DNA of 64,000 nucleotides from UBA4582 sp002389265 (GTDB lineage: Bacteria > Pseudomonadota > Gammaproteobacteria > Pseudomonadales > Azotimanducaceae): positions 340,650 through 404,649 of the forward strand of contig CALSRT010000003.1 of assembly GCA_943788825.1 (NCBI GenBank), given 5' to 3'. Positions 26,088-33,912 of this stretch are shown here, in pieces. The position numbers were made by a program, and so were the translations under genes. Within the stretch, counting starts at the first letter, position 1; each line of letters starts with the position of its first letter. The notes under the pieces were generated by a model. That model was not told where the DNA came from. It saw only the letters and a program-made list of their open reading frames with translations, and did no database searches.

Positions 26088-26711
26088 ATGTACTTCGATT
26101 CTATAGTCTATATTGTTGACGATAACGAAGGTGTTCGACATTCCTTGACGCTTCTAGTGGAATCAGCTGGGCTGGCCGCATTGGCTTGTGAGTCGGCGCA
26201 AGATTTTCTCGACCATTATGATCCAGCTCGCCCAGGTTGTCTGCTGCTTGATATTCGTATGCCACAGATGAGCGGGCTGGAGTTGCAAGCTAGGTTAGTC
26301 GAAGACGGCGTTCAGCTGCCGGTCATTATTATCACCGGTCATGCGGATGTTTTGCTCGCTGTTCGGGCGATGAAGGCCGGCGCACGCGACTTCTTTGAAA
26401 AGCCTTTTAATGATCAGTTATTGCTGGACAGTATTGCCTCAGCCATCGAGCTGAATGTCGAAGTCTTTTTAGAGCAGCGAGAAATAAGCGATTTTCTCGC
26501 CCGGGTCGAAAAACTATCGACTCGAGAGCGGGAGGTCATGGATTTGTTAGTGCAGGGTAAAGTGACAAAGGAAGTGGCTGCAACATTGGGGATCAGCTCG
26601 AAAACAGTGGACGCCCATCGAGGGAATATTCTTGGCAAGACTCAAATGCGGTCAGTGTACCAACTCATAATGAAGACGCTGAAGTGCAAGATCGATTCAG
26701 TCTCAACCTGA
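26088..26711 (+). CDS. FixJ/StyR-type response regulator with LuxR HTH
   Basis: A 207-residue response regulator. The receiver domain starts IVYIVDDNEGVRHSL; D55 in LLLDIRMPQMSGLE is the phospho-acceptor, with TGHAD and FFEKPFND giving the conserved Thr and Lys. The LuxR-type HTH begins LSTREREVMDLLVQGK and includes KEVAATLGISSKTVDAHRG. The start is ATG 26088, with AGAGAG upstream; a GTG/ATT-type extension to 26064 is less likely. With the upstream kinase it forms a FixLJ/TodST-like pair. Targets are unknown; the adjacent glucan synthase unit and the cold-shock gene are candidates only by proximity. Confidence 0.93.
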   Translation: MYFDSIVYIVDDNEGVRHSLTLLVESAGLAALACESAQDFLDHYDPARPGCLLLDIRMPQMSGLELQARLVEDGVQLPVIIITGHADVLLAVRAMKAGARDFFEKPFNDQLLLDSIASAIELNVEVFLEQREISDFLARVEKLSTREREVMDLLVQGKVTKEVAATLGISSKTVDAHRGNILGKTQMRSVYQLIMKTLKCKIDSVST

Positions 26712-27067
26712 GCAAAGGACGTGGGTAGTGATGGTTGTTCGACAGGCCGAAATGGCGTTGTATAGCTTATATTAAGGGTTCAGCCTAAGATTGAGTGTAA
26801 GACAGCTAGCTGAGTTCCCGCTTGGCGTCGCAAGGAATAGTAGAACTGCATTCCAATAAGAAAAAAGCTATGGGTTTAGGTAATTGGATTATTGCCATCT
26901 ACCTTCGGTATAAGGATAGTGCTTTGTAACTTATATGTAATAATATGTAAGTAACACATAGTAATGTCAGTGGTGCGTGACACCCCATTGAAGTGATCAA
27001 AATTTGGAAAGTCTGAATTGAGAGACACTTTGGTGGTGAGCGTCAGCCGTAATCGAGGGAGTTGGAT
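26712..27067. other. AT-rich intergenic region and probable leader of the cold-shock gene
   Basis: A 356-bp gap without a supported gene. It includes a 10-bp imperfect tandem repeat, TTATATGTAA then TAATATGTAA (26931-26950), and a run of TGTAAC/GTAAC-like words. Cold-shock genes usually carry long structured 5' leaders, and the segment from about 26950 to 27067 may be one. I could not define a promoter with confidence. Confidence 0.45.
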
Positions 27068-27292
27068 ATGTCGAATAGAGAAGAAGGTACTGTTAAGTGG
27101 TTCAATGATGCTAAGGGTTTTGGCTTTATTGAGCGTCCAGATGGAGAAGATGTTTTTGTTCATTTCAGATCGATTCGAGGAGATGGATACAGAACACTTA
27201 AGCAAGGTTCGAGAGTTGAGTTCAATATGACTGAAACAGACAAGGGTTATCAGGCAGAAGACGTTATTGAAGATGCCACCGAAACAGCTTAA
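27068..27292 (+). CDS. CspA-family cold shock protein
   Basis: A 74-residue single cold-shock domain that binds single-stranded RNA/DNA and can melt RNA structure. The sequence GTVKWFNDAKGFGFIERPDG holds the RNP1 motif (KGFGFI), and DVFVHF is RNP2. The start at ATG 27068 is set by GAGGGAG just upstream. The C-terminus (YQAEDVIEDATETA) is acidic as in related proteins. A multi-branched inverted-repeat element follows 18 bp after the stop. Confidence 0.95.
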   Translation: MSNREEGTVKWFNDAKGFGFIERPDGEDVFVHFRSIRGDGYRTLKQGSRVEFNMTETDKGYQAEDVIEDATETA

Positions 27293-27310
27293 ATAAACGA
27301 AGATAGTCTC

Positions 27311-27387
27311 GCCTGGCGTCGTTATGGAGTATCCTGAGAGGACCACTACACTGATAGTGCTCCGGTCAAGAAATGACGACGCCTAGG
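27311..27387. other. Structured inverted-repeat element downstream of the cold-shock gene
   Basis: GGCGTCGTTAT (27315-27325) pairs with ATGACGACGCC (27373-27383), ten of eleven Watson-Crick plus one G-T. The flanks CCT and TAGG add pairs across one bulge. Inside, GGAG (27326-27329) can pair with CTCC (27360-27363), and CACTA (27344-27348) with TAGTG (27355-27359) around a 6-base loop. The result is a three-tier stem. There is no following T run, so it is not a standard intrinsic terminator. It could protect the csp mRNA 3' end, form a small RNA, or be a protein-binding palindrome. Confidence 0.5.
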
Positions 27388-27782
27388 TGGCTGACTATTA
27401 TAAGATGCATTGAGAGGGTCTGTTTAGCAAAGCAAAATTCAGAATAGGCTGTCGAGATTGGGGGCGTCATGGGGTTGTGCAATGCGACCACCAGTTTAGC
27501 GTCATTTACCCTTTCATTTACCCTTACCATTCCATTCCCTACATCCCTCATTTTCCCTGTTAACTTCTGTGTGGTCAGTTTACTTGGCGACAGGACCGCG
27601 GCCCTTAAGGGCACTAATCATTGTCTGACTCGCTGGGCCGAATAGGCTTTAGTTTGACATGCGGTTGGCAGCGCAGGGTCCCGTCTGGCACTCAGGGCTC
27701 AATCTACGATATTGGTGGAAAAATACAGTAGGGTGTCGAATAGTCCGAATGGCCTTTGAGCCTAGGCCGAGGAGGCGCTAGT
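27388..27782. other. Intergenic region upstream of the YeiH-like gene
   Basis: About 395 bp with no supported coding frame. It contains a 12-bp tandem duplication, CATTTACCCTTT then CATTTACCCTTA (27503-27526), in a pyrimidine-rich stretch. The last bases hold AGGAGG (about 27770), the ribosome-binding site of the YeiH-like gene. Confidence 0.6.
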
Positions 27783-28802
27783 ATGCCTACTGCCTTATGC
27801 CTGCTGTCTACAGAGAGTTGGCTAGGCGCGGTTTATCATCAAAAGGATTCGGTTATCAGTCTTCAGACTACTCAGTTCAAGGCGCATGGGGGCAAACTGC
27901 TTGCGGTCTTATTGCTGCCTTATCTTCTGTATCAGGGAAATCCGGCGGTTGCATTGTTAGTCGGGATGTCTTTGACGTTGTTGTTCGACCGACCGGTGGT
28001 AGGGCTGAGTAGTTTCTATAGCAAGTATTTTCTGCAGGCGGCCATCGTTCTACTGGGCTTGAAACTTAATATGGCCGATATGTGGCGAATCAACGCCGAC
28101 TATACGGTATTTGTTGCGATCTATGTGGTGTCGGCCATCGCTATAGGCCTAGTGCTTGGCAGACTCATAGGGGTTGAAAATGTGTCGAACGCCCTGATTG
28201 CCTCAGGTACTGGCATATGTGGCGGCACGACGATAGCGACCCTAGCGCCGATCATCAAGGCCAGTGCTGAGCAAATGGGTGTTGCACTGGCAATTGTCTT
28301 TTTGCTGAATGCTGTCGCCCTGTTTACCTTTCCCGCCATCGGCGAATATTATCAACTCAGTCAGACCCAATTTGGTGTTTGGGTGGCCCTGGCGATTCAC
28401 GATACCAGTTCAGTGGTGGCTACCGCGGCTTTGTATGGGGACCAGGCGGCCAGTGTCGCCACGACGGTGAAGCTTGGGCGGACCTTATGGTTGATTCCGC
28501 TAGTGGTCGTCGCCAGTTTGGTGGCAGGCCAGGGTAGCATAAAGGTGCGGATTCCCGGTTTTATTCTGCTGTTTATCTTGAGTTCGGTGCTCGGTTCCGT
28601 ATTGCCGATGCCTGCCGCATTACCTGGCATCGCCGGCCTCGCCAGCAAGAGCCTGCTGGTGCTTGCGCTATTTCTGATCGGCACTGAAATCAACCGCCAA
28701 ACCTTACGCAGGCTAAAAGGCCGGGTGTTAGTGCAGGCCCTCATGCTCTGGATGCTGGTTGTGCCGACGACGTTATTTATGGTGATCTCACTGGTAGGCT
28801 AA
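27783..28802 (+). CDS. YeiH/UPF0324 family putative sulfate exporter
   Basis: A polytopic inner-membrane protein of 339 residues with about ten hydrophobic segments. Family blocks include AIVLLGLKLN, ASGTGICGGTTIATLAPII (near residue 150), and WVALAIHDTSSVVATAALYG (near 210), which are hallmarks of UPF0324/YeiH proteins. These are annotated as putative sulfate or small-anion exporters. The start is ATG 27783 because AGGAGG sits seven bases upstream; an earlier TTG in frame lacks such a site. The role here is unknown. It is monocistronic as far as seen. Confidence 0.9.
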   Translation: MPTALCLLSTESWLGAVYHQKDSVISLQTTQFKAHGGKLLAVLLLPYLLYQGNPAVALLVGMSLTLLFDRPVVGLSSFYSKYFLQAAIVLLGLKLNMADMWRINADYTVFVAIYVVSAIAIGLVLGRLIGVENVSNALIASGTGICGGTTIATLAPIIKASAEQMGVALAIVFLLNAVALFTFPAIGEYYQLSQTQFGVWVALAIHDTSSVVATAALYGDQAASVATTVKLGRTLWLIPLVVVASLVAGQGSIKVRIPGFILLFILSSVLGSVLPMPAALPGIAGLASKSLLVLALFLIGTEINRQTLRRLKGRVLVQALMLWMLVVPTTLFMVISLVG

Positions 28803-28875
28803 ATCGCCTTTGGTTCTAACTATATGAGCAATGGTTACTTTACGATGGGTAAAGAGTTTTCTAATCTGCTGTCCT

Positions 28876-28968
28876 ATGAATCATCGATCAACAAAATTTG
28901 ACGCGCTGAGTGTTACCGCAGTGGGGCTGTTTATTGCCTATATCACCTTGAGCTTCTGGTTAGCCTGA
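28876..28968 (+). CDS. Possible 30-residue single-pass membrane peptide
   Basis: An ATG-to-TGA frame encodes MNHRSTKFDALSVTAVG followed by LFIAYITLSFWLA, a short charged N-terminus and one hydrophobic segment reaching the C-terminus. That shape is common among bacterial small membrane proteins. There is no evident Shine-Dalgarno, and a second short frame (28824-28901) overlaps it, so this is only a candidate. It lies in the 291-bp gap between the YeiH-like and HAD genes. Confidence 0.3.
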   Translation: MNHRSTKFDALSVTAVGLFIAYITLSFWLA

Positions 28969-29093
28969 ATCGCCTGCACCACCCTTGCGACTGAACATCA
29001 AGGCAAGTCCTTGTCGTGCCGGTTATCAACCTTCAGAATACCCTGTGCCAGCAATAGCCTTGTCACGAACCCCGTGATCCTTGCCTGGCCGAG

Positions 29094-29795
29094 ATGCTGA
29101 AGATGCAATGGGTGCTGTTCGACTGTTTTAATACGCTGATTGATGATTTCGACGCGAGTGGCAGTATTGACGGGCTTGAGACAATTGCCCATCTGCCTGT
29201 TGCGGCTGGCCTCTTTCCTTCTGTGTCAAAGTTCCGATCAGCCTATACCGCAGCACGCGCCGTTAACTGGTGGCAGCGAGACAATGAGGTGCACTTCGAG
29301 GTGCGGTTGCGGGAAGTCTTTATACGCCAGGGGCGTGCGAGTGCAGCGTCTGCTGAGCGGTTGGTGAGTGAAATGCTGGATGTGTTTGCGCAAACTTACC
29401 CGGCTAGTGTGAGGCTTACCCCTGGCGTTGAGGCCATGCTTCAAGCCTGGTCGGCTGAGGCAAAGCTTGCGGTGGTCTCAAATTTTTTTATGTCTGAGTG
29501 GCCGCAGAAAATGCTCGAGCATCATGGTTTGGGTGATTATTTTGAGTTTGTGATAGACAGCGCCGCGCTTGGCGCGAAGAAACCAGAGCCGGAGATTTAT
29601 CAAGCGGCATTGAAGCGAGTGGCTGTCGACCCCGCCGAAGTGCTGTTTGTCGGTGATGACTATCAGCGGGACGTCGTCGCGCCACGTACCCACGGTATGC
29701 AGGCTCGCCATGTTTGTCGTCATGGGGTGCGGCCTGGAATCGAACCAAGCCCAGAGGATAACGCGATTAAACATTGGGATGTGTTTCGTCCCTGA
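29094..29795 (+). CDS. HAD-superfamily hydrolase
   Basis: A 233-residue haloacid dehalogenase-type phosphatase. Motif I is WVLFDCFNTLID (nucleophile Asp at residue 9), motif II VVSNFF, motif III AKKPEPEIYQAA and motif IV FVGDDYQRDVVAPRTHG. Length and the helical cap between motifs I and II fit the 2-haloacid dehalogenase/phosphoglycolate phosphatase-like subgroup. Substrate is unknown. ATG 29094 and ATG 29103 are both possible starts. It may share transcription with the crotonase 120 bp downstream. Confidence 0.87.
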   Translation: MLKMQWVLFDCFNTLIDDFDASGSIDGLETIAHLPVAAGLFPSVSKFRSAYTAARAVNWWQRDNEVHFEVRLREVFIRQGRASAASAERLVSEMLDVFAQTYPASVRLTPGVEAMLQAWSAEAKLAVVSNFFMSEWPQKMLEHHGLGDYFEFVIDSAALGAKKPEPEIYQAALKRVAVDPAEVLFVGDDYQRDVVAPRTHGMQARHVCRHGVRPGIEPSPEDNAIKHWDVFRP

Positions 29796-29917
29796 TGGGT
29801 CATGACCAATGGGCGGGCAGTAAGCCACAAAGAAGGTCGAGGGCGCTGGCGATTTTCGAGGGTTGCGCCTAGACTCGGAGTCACTGAAGCGAACACAATA
29901 AAAAATCTGGAGTGACT

Positions 29918-30649
29918 ATGTCTGACGAAAAACCCGTATTGATCGAGCGTAAACAGGGCTGGGCAGAGATCGTTTTAAATCGACCAGAGCGGCGTAACTC
30001 GATTATTCCGCCGTTAAGTGATGGCGTCAGGTTAGCACTTGAAGAATTGGCTGACGATGAAGATGTGGCGTGCGTGGTCTTGCGCGGCGCGGATGGATTT
30101 TTCTGTTCCGGTGTTGACCTCAAGGCTCTGCAGGCAGAACCCCCACCGCCCTGGAAATCTCGCCAATTTGGTAGTTGGCGTGAGCTACATCTGGCCCTGT
30201 ATCATTTCCCTAAACCGGTGATCGGTGCGCTGGAAAAGTATGGCATCAATGCCGGTTCCGCACTGGCCTTGGCCTGTGACATGCTGATCGCGGGAGATAC
30301 CGCGTTTCTGCAGGTGGGTGAAATTCAGCAAGGCGCGATGATGCCCATGAATGCGGCTTGGTTCAAAATCAAATCAACGGAGCACGTGATGGCACGAATG
30401 GCCCTGATGGGTGATCGGGTAGCCGGACCGGAACTGTTGAGGTTAGGATTGATTGCAGAATGCGTCGCCGATGACGCAGTTGTCGAGCGTTGTCGCGAAA
30501 TCGCTGAGCGGATTGCTGGCACCCCGACGGGGGCATCGAAGAATATTAAGTTGAGCATAATCAGCCAGCGTGGCATTGACGACCCGGAGGCGTTCTTCCA
30601 GCAGCCTGACAGCCCGGCTCTGTTGACCGCGGCCATGGTCAAAGGCTAG
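29918..30649 (+). CDS. Enoyl-CoA hydratase/isomerase (crotonase) family protein
   Basis: A 243-residue crotonase-fold protein starting at ATG 29918 after GGAGTGA. LNRPERRNSI and FFCSGVDLKAL (oxyanion hole) are intact. Aligning by eye to classical enoyl-CoA hydratase, the first catalytic Glu (in GGGCELAMMCD) is replaced by Ala115 in NAGSALALACD. The second is kept as E135 in VGEIQQG. The protein may therefore be an isomerase, a hydrolase or another superfamily activity rather than a true hydratase. Natural substrate is unknown. The upstream gene is the HAD hydrolase. Confidence 0.88.
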   Translation: MSDEKPVLIERKQGWAEIVLNRPERRNSIIPPLSDGVRLALEELADDEDVACVVLRGADGFFCSGVDLKALQAEPPPPWKSRQFGSWRELHLALYHFPKPVIGALEKYGINAGSALALACDMLIAGDTAFLQVGEIQQGAMMPMNAAWFKIKSTEHVMARMALMGDRVAGPELLRLGLIAECVADDAVVERCREIAERIAGTPTGASKNIKLSIISQRGIDDPEAFFQQPDSPALLTAAMVKG

Positions 30650-30715
30650 CCGCTCAGGATGTAGATAATTTTGAGGGGTTGATAGGCTGCTGACAGCGAA
30701 GTTGTGGCAGCAGCG

Positions 30716-30955
30716 CTAGACGATAACTCGTGGCCGGCGAATGATATATTTTTCAAAGAGGGCCGGGTCACCATAGTGATCTTTGACGGTGGGCAAGTCA
30801 GCTCGGATCATTCGAGCCTCGTTGGCATCGGCAAATTTTCCAATATCATGCGCGCCTGCTAATCCGTTCAGCGTCACGTTGGGCGGCGCATTGTAGAGCA
30901 CCGCCAAACCAGCCAGAGAGACTATTAGCGCGACAGTTTTCAGGAAGCTTTGCAT
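30716..30955 (-). CDS. Small exported or membrane-anchored hypothetical protein
   Basis: A 79-residue frame starting MQSFLKTVALIVSLAGLAVLY, a clear hydrophobic N-terminal segment (signal anchor or signal peptide), followed by a polar domain of about 55 residues with a basic end (YIIRRPRVIV). No family is recognised. No strong Shine-Dalgarno precedes the ATG, so it is moderately supported. It converges with the crotonase gene and is divergent from the DUF3718-like gene. Confidence 0.5.
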   Translation of the reverse strand: MQSFLKTVALIVSLAGLAVLYNAPPNVTLNGLAGAHDIGKFADANEARMIRADLPTVKDHYGDPALFEKYIIRRPRVIV

Positions 30956-31308
30956 GCATTGGTGACCGTTTGATTCATTGTGCGCAACAGCTTAGTGGTC
31001 TGATTGGGGGCTGAAAAGAGGCCGGCGCTCGAAATAACCGAAAATTAACTATCTTAACGCTGTCTTAATACGCATTGTCGGCAGGCGCGCGGCGAGAAGA
31101 TAACGCACACTCAATGCGCTTCAATCAATAGGACAGATGATAAAAGTGCGATAGCCAGCACAAACCACCAAAAAATTAAGATTGTGTAAGTTATATTAAG
31201 ATTGCAATAAGATTTACAGTCCAGCAGTGTTTTATCCATGCGCGGGCCCCGCGAGCAAAGCGTTTTATCTTGGGGCTGAAATAATAAAGACCAAATGGAG
31301 AAAAAATA
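30956..31308. other. AT-rich divergent intergenic region
   Basis: A 353-bp gap between two small exported-protein genes. It holds a 10-bp direct repeat, ATTAAGATTG at 31175-31184 and 31195-31204, spaced exactly 20 bp start to start (about two helical turns). This is a plausible regulator site for the downstream gene. No other feature was supported. Confidence 0.5.
31175..31204. promoter_or_regulatory. Direct repeat ATTAAGATTG, candidate operator
   Basis: Two perfect copies of ATTAAGATTG lie 20 bp apart, 105-135 bp upstream of the small secreted protein gene. Same-face spacing fits tandem binding of a response-regulator-type dimer. Which protein would bind is unknown. Confidence 0.35.
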
Positions 31309-31599
31309 ATGAAACATCGTATCTGTTTGTTTGTCGCCCTGTCGTTGTCTATCAATGCGTATGCAAAGGAAATACAATTGGACGATGGCGCCAGGTTTGT
31401 CATTAAAGATGAAAATCCTTATTCTCAATTATGTCTCGCGGCACTAGAATCCCGGGAGGCGATCAAGGCTAAGGTCGAGGAGCTCGGCATCGGTCGTCGA
31501 GCTCAGAAGCAAGTAGTTTGCAATGATTTGTCGTTGTACGAGTTTGCTGAAAAGTACCGAGTAGATATTCGTGAATGGTCAGTGGCCAATGTACAATAA
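31309..31599 (+). CDS. Small periplasmic protein, DUF3718-like
   Basis: A 96-residue protein with a classic signal peptide, MKHRICLFVALSLSINAYA, cleaved before KEIQLDDG. The mature part has two Cys (YSQLCLAALESRE and KQVVCNDLSLYEFAEKY) that could form a disulfide. The CxAA...VCND...FA pattern resembles DUF3718, a gammaproteobacterial family of unknown function; this match is from memory. GGAG lies at good spacing before the ATG. A strong terminator follows, so the gene is a single-gene unit. Confidence 0.7.
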   Translation: MKHRICLFVALSLSINAYAKEIQLDDGARFVIKDENPYSQLCLAALESREAIKAKVEELGIGRRAQKQVVCNDLSLYEFAEKYRVDIREWSVANVQ

Positions 31600-31656
31600 A
31601 TTGCCGTAGCGTGCTCAAGTAACGTAAGAGGCGACGACCCAAAAGGATCGTTCGAG

Positions 31657-31683
31657 AAAAAAGGGAGCTAGCTCCCTTTTTTT
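31657..31683 (+). terminator. Rho-independent terminator after the DUF3718-like gene
   Basis: AAAAAAGGGAG, CTAG and CTCCCTTTTTTT form a perfectly symmetrical hairpin with a GC stem, four-base loop and seven T after the stem. The flanking A run makes it potentially bidirectional. It closes the small gene at 31309 and isolates the LLM cassette that starts 62 bp later. Confidence 0.93.
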
Positions 31684-31744
31684 GTGCCTGTGACATTTGG
31701 TACCCTGCTGGCTTATGCTGAAGCTTTAGTCAGCGAGAAGTGAG

Positions 31745-32845
31745 ATGCCTGAAATGAATGGAATGAATGAACTGGGATTCTATACGTTGGCTGGCGCACC
31801 GCGCTCGCCCCGTGACCTGATTGCTGAGGTCCGGGATGCAGAGGCCATGGGCATCGGCAACTGTTTTATCTCCGAGCGCTTTAATATCAAAGAAGCCGCC
31901 ACCCTCTCCGGTGCTGTGGGTGCTGTGTCCGAGACGATCGGCATTGCCACTGCTGCCACCAACCATAATACCCGTCATCCCATGGTGACAGCAGCTTATG
32001 CCAGCACCATGCATTTCCTGACTGGCGGGCGGTTCAGTCTGGGCTTGGGGCGTGGCATCAATGCGGCTTTTGACGCCTATGGACTGGCGCGGATCAAGAC
32101 AGATCAGATTGAGGACTTTGCGAATCTGATGCGCCGCCTGTGGCGTGGTGAGACGGTGGTGGGTCATGACGGCCCCGCTGGCAAATGGCCCGTGCTGCGG
32201 CTGGACCCAGATTTTGATGAGTATATTCCATTAACTTTCACCGCTTTCGGACCCAATTCATTAGCTCTAGGCGGCCGAGCCTTTGATGCAGTGGTGCTGC
32301 ACACGTTTTTTACCGACGAGACCACCCGGCGTTGCGTTGACACAGTCAAACAAGCTGCCGTCGGTGCTGGCAAAGATCCGGCGGATGTTAGAGTCTGGTC
32401 ATGCCTGGCCACTATCGGTGATCACCTGCCTGCGGATGTTCGACTCAAGAAAACCGTTGGCAGGATGGCCACTTACCTGCAGGCCTATGGCGACTTGATG
32501 GTCAAGACCAATGACTGGGATCCGTTGGTTTTGAAAAAGTTTAGAGCCGATCCGCTGGTATCGACATTCCAAGGGGCCATCGATCAGCGCGCAACTGCCG
32601 TGGAGCTGGAGCACGTGGCCGGCCTGATTCCCGACTTTTGGCTGGCCGCAGCGGCGATGGGCACGCCTGAGCAATGTGTCGCAGCTATCAATCACCAGTT
32701 GGACCTTGGTTGTGATGGTGTCATTCTGCATGGCGCATCGCCCACAGATTTGGCACCGATCGTTGCGGCTTACGCTGCCCAAAGAGACCCGGATCGCTTT
32801 GCCCACCTGCCTAATAATCCGGCGATGCCGGTCTCTCGAGGGTAG
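31745..32845 (+). CDS. LLM-class (luciferase-like) flavin/F420-dependent oxidoreductase
   Basis: A 366-residue TIM-barrel oxidoreductase of the luciferase-like family. Blocks are ELGFYTLAGAPRSPRDLI, ERFNIKEAATLSGAVGAVSE, TAATNHNTRHPMVTAAYAS, FSLGLGRGINAAFDAYGL and ADVRVWSCLATIGDH. It most resembles the F420-dependent LLM group known from actinobacterial lipid catabolism (TIGR03857 type, from memory); in this organism the cofactor could be FMN. GAGAAGTGAG precedes the ATG. It is first in a tight three-gene unit with a Gfo/Idh/MocA oxidoreductase (5-bp gap) and a TauD dioxygenase. Confidence 0.85.
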   Translation: MPEMNGMNELGFYTLAGAPRSPRDLIAEVRDAEAMGIGNCFISERFNIKEAATLSGAVGAVSETIGIATAATNHNTRHPMVTAAYASTMHFLTGGRFSLGLGRGINAAFDAYGLARIKTDQIEDFANLMRRLWRGETVVGHDGPAGKWPVLRLDPDFDEYIPLTFTAFGPNSLALGGRAFDAVVLHTFFTDETTRRCVDTVKQAAVGAGKDPADVRVWSCLATIGDHLPADVRLKKTVGRMATYLQAYGDLMVKTNDWDPLVLKKFRADPLVSTFQGAIDQRATAVELEHVAGLIPDFWLAAAAMGTPEQCVAAINHQLDLGCDGVILHGASPTDLAPIVAAYAAQRDPDRFAHLPNNPAMPVSRG

Positions 32846-32850
32846 CTTTC

Positions 32851-33912
32851 ATGACCGTCAGATACGGTATTATTGGCACTGGCATGATGGGCTGTGAGCA
32901 TATTCGTAATCTGGTGCAGATCGATGCCGCAGAGGTTGTCGCCGTGGCAGATCCTAACGCCAAATCCAGAGCGTGGGCATTGACAGCCTGCCAGCCCAAA
33001 TTCACACCAACGGTGTACGAGGATTACCGGCAATTGCTGGCCCGTGACGATATTGATGCGGTAGTAATCGCCTCACCGAATTTTACCCATATCGATGTCA
33101 TGCGTGAGATTTTCAAGACGGACAAACATGTCCTGCTGGAAAAGCCGATGTGTACTACGATAGCCGATTGTCAGGCTGTCGTCGCTGGGGCGAGCCAGCA
33201 TCAAGGTCTGGTCTGGGTGGGCCTGGAATACCGTTACATGGCGCCGGTGGCTCGCTTTTTGGCAGAGCTTGAGCAAGGGGCGGTGGGTGATTTAAAGATG
33301 CTGTTTGTGCGTGAGCATCGCTACCCTTTTTTGAAGAAAGTCGGCGACTGGAATCGATTTAATAAAAACAGCGGCGGTACCTTGGTAGAAAAGTGCTGTC
33401 ATTTTTTTGACCTGATGAACCTAGCGATAAAGTCGCAACCCGTTAGTGTCTTTGCCTCCGGTGGTCAAGACGTCAATCACCTGCAAGAGCGCTATGATGG
33501 TGCGACCCCCGACATTCTCGACAATGCCTTTGTCATCGTCGACTATGCCAACGGGGCCCGGGCCTGTCTTGACCTTTGCATGTTTGCCGAGTCCAGCCGT
33601 AACGAGCAGGAACTGGTGGCCACTGGTGATCTGGGTAAGCTTGAAGCGCTTATTCCCGAAGGTCGCCTGATTCGTGGTGGGCGGGAGTACCAAAAATACG
33701 AGTCATTCGATATCGAAATTGATCCTCGAGTGGCCGAAGTGGGCTTTCATCACGGTGCGAGTTACCTGGAGCACCTGAATTTCATCGAGGCGATTGAGAC
33801 GGGTAGCCCAGCGGCAGTGACGGTGGCAGACGGCCTGTTGTCGGTGTCGATGGGCGTGGCGGCGCAGCGTTCGATTGTTGAGGGCCGCAAGGTGCTGATG
33901 TCTGATGTCTGA
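32851..33912 (+). CDS. Gfo/Idh/MocA family NAD(P)-dependent oxidoreductase
   Basis: A 353-residue oxidoreductase. The Rossmann fingerprint is YGIIGTGMMGCEHIRNL at the N-terminus, followed by VVAVADPN. IASPNFTHID and LLEKPMCTT (catalytic Lys) are the family signatures near residues 72 and 96. The C-terminal alpha/beta domain contains GGTLVEKCCHFFDLMN, with the His typical of inositol/sugar dehydrogenases of this family. It would oxidise or reduce a polyol, sugar or related hydroxy compound. Its stop overlaps the TauD start by 8 bp, so the two are coupled. Confidence 0.92.
   Translation: MTVRYGIIGTGMMGCEHIRNLVQIDAAEVVAVADPNAKSRAWALTACQPKFTPTVYEDYRQLLARDDIDAVVIASPNFTHIDVMREIFKTDKHVLLEKPMCTTIADCQAVVAGASQHQGLVWVGLEYRYMAPVARFLAELEQGAVGDLKMLFVREHRYPFLKKVGDWNRFNKNSGGTLVEKCCHFFDLMNLAIKSQPVSVFASGGQDVNHLQERYDGATPDILDNAFVIVDYANGARACLDLCMFAESSRNEQELVATGDLGKLEALIPEGRLIRGGREYQKYESFDIEIDPRVAEVGFHHGASYLEHLNFIEAIETGSPAAVTVADGLLSVSMGVAAQRSIVEGRKVLMSDV

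Noticed and set aside
27366..27614. Minus-strand 82-codon ORF after the cold-shock gene
   Set aside because: No ribosome-binding site, unusual composition, and it spans a 12-bp tandem repeat and part of the structured element.
29715..29745. Sequence resembling a tRNA T-arm (GGAATCGAACC)
   Set aside because: It lies inside the HAD hydrolase coding region with no acceptor or anticodon arm around it.
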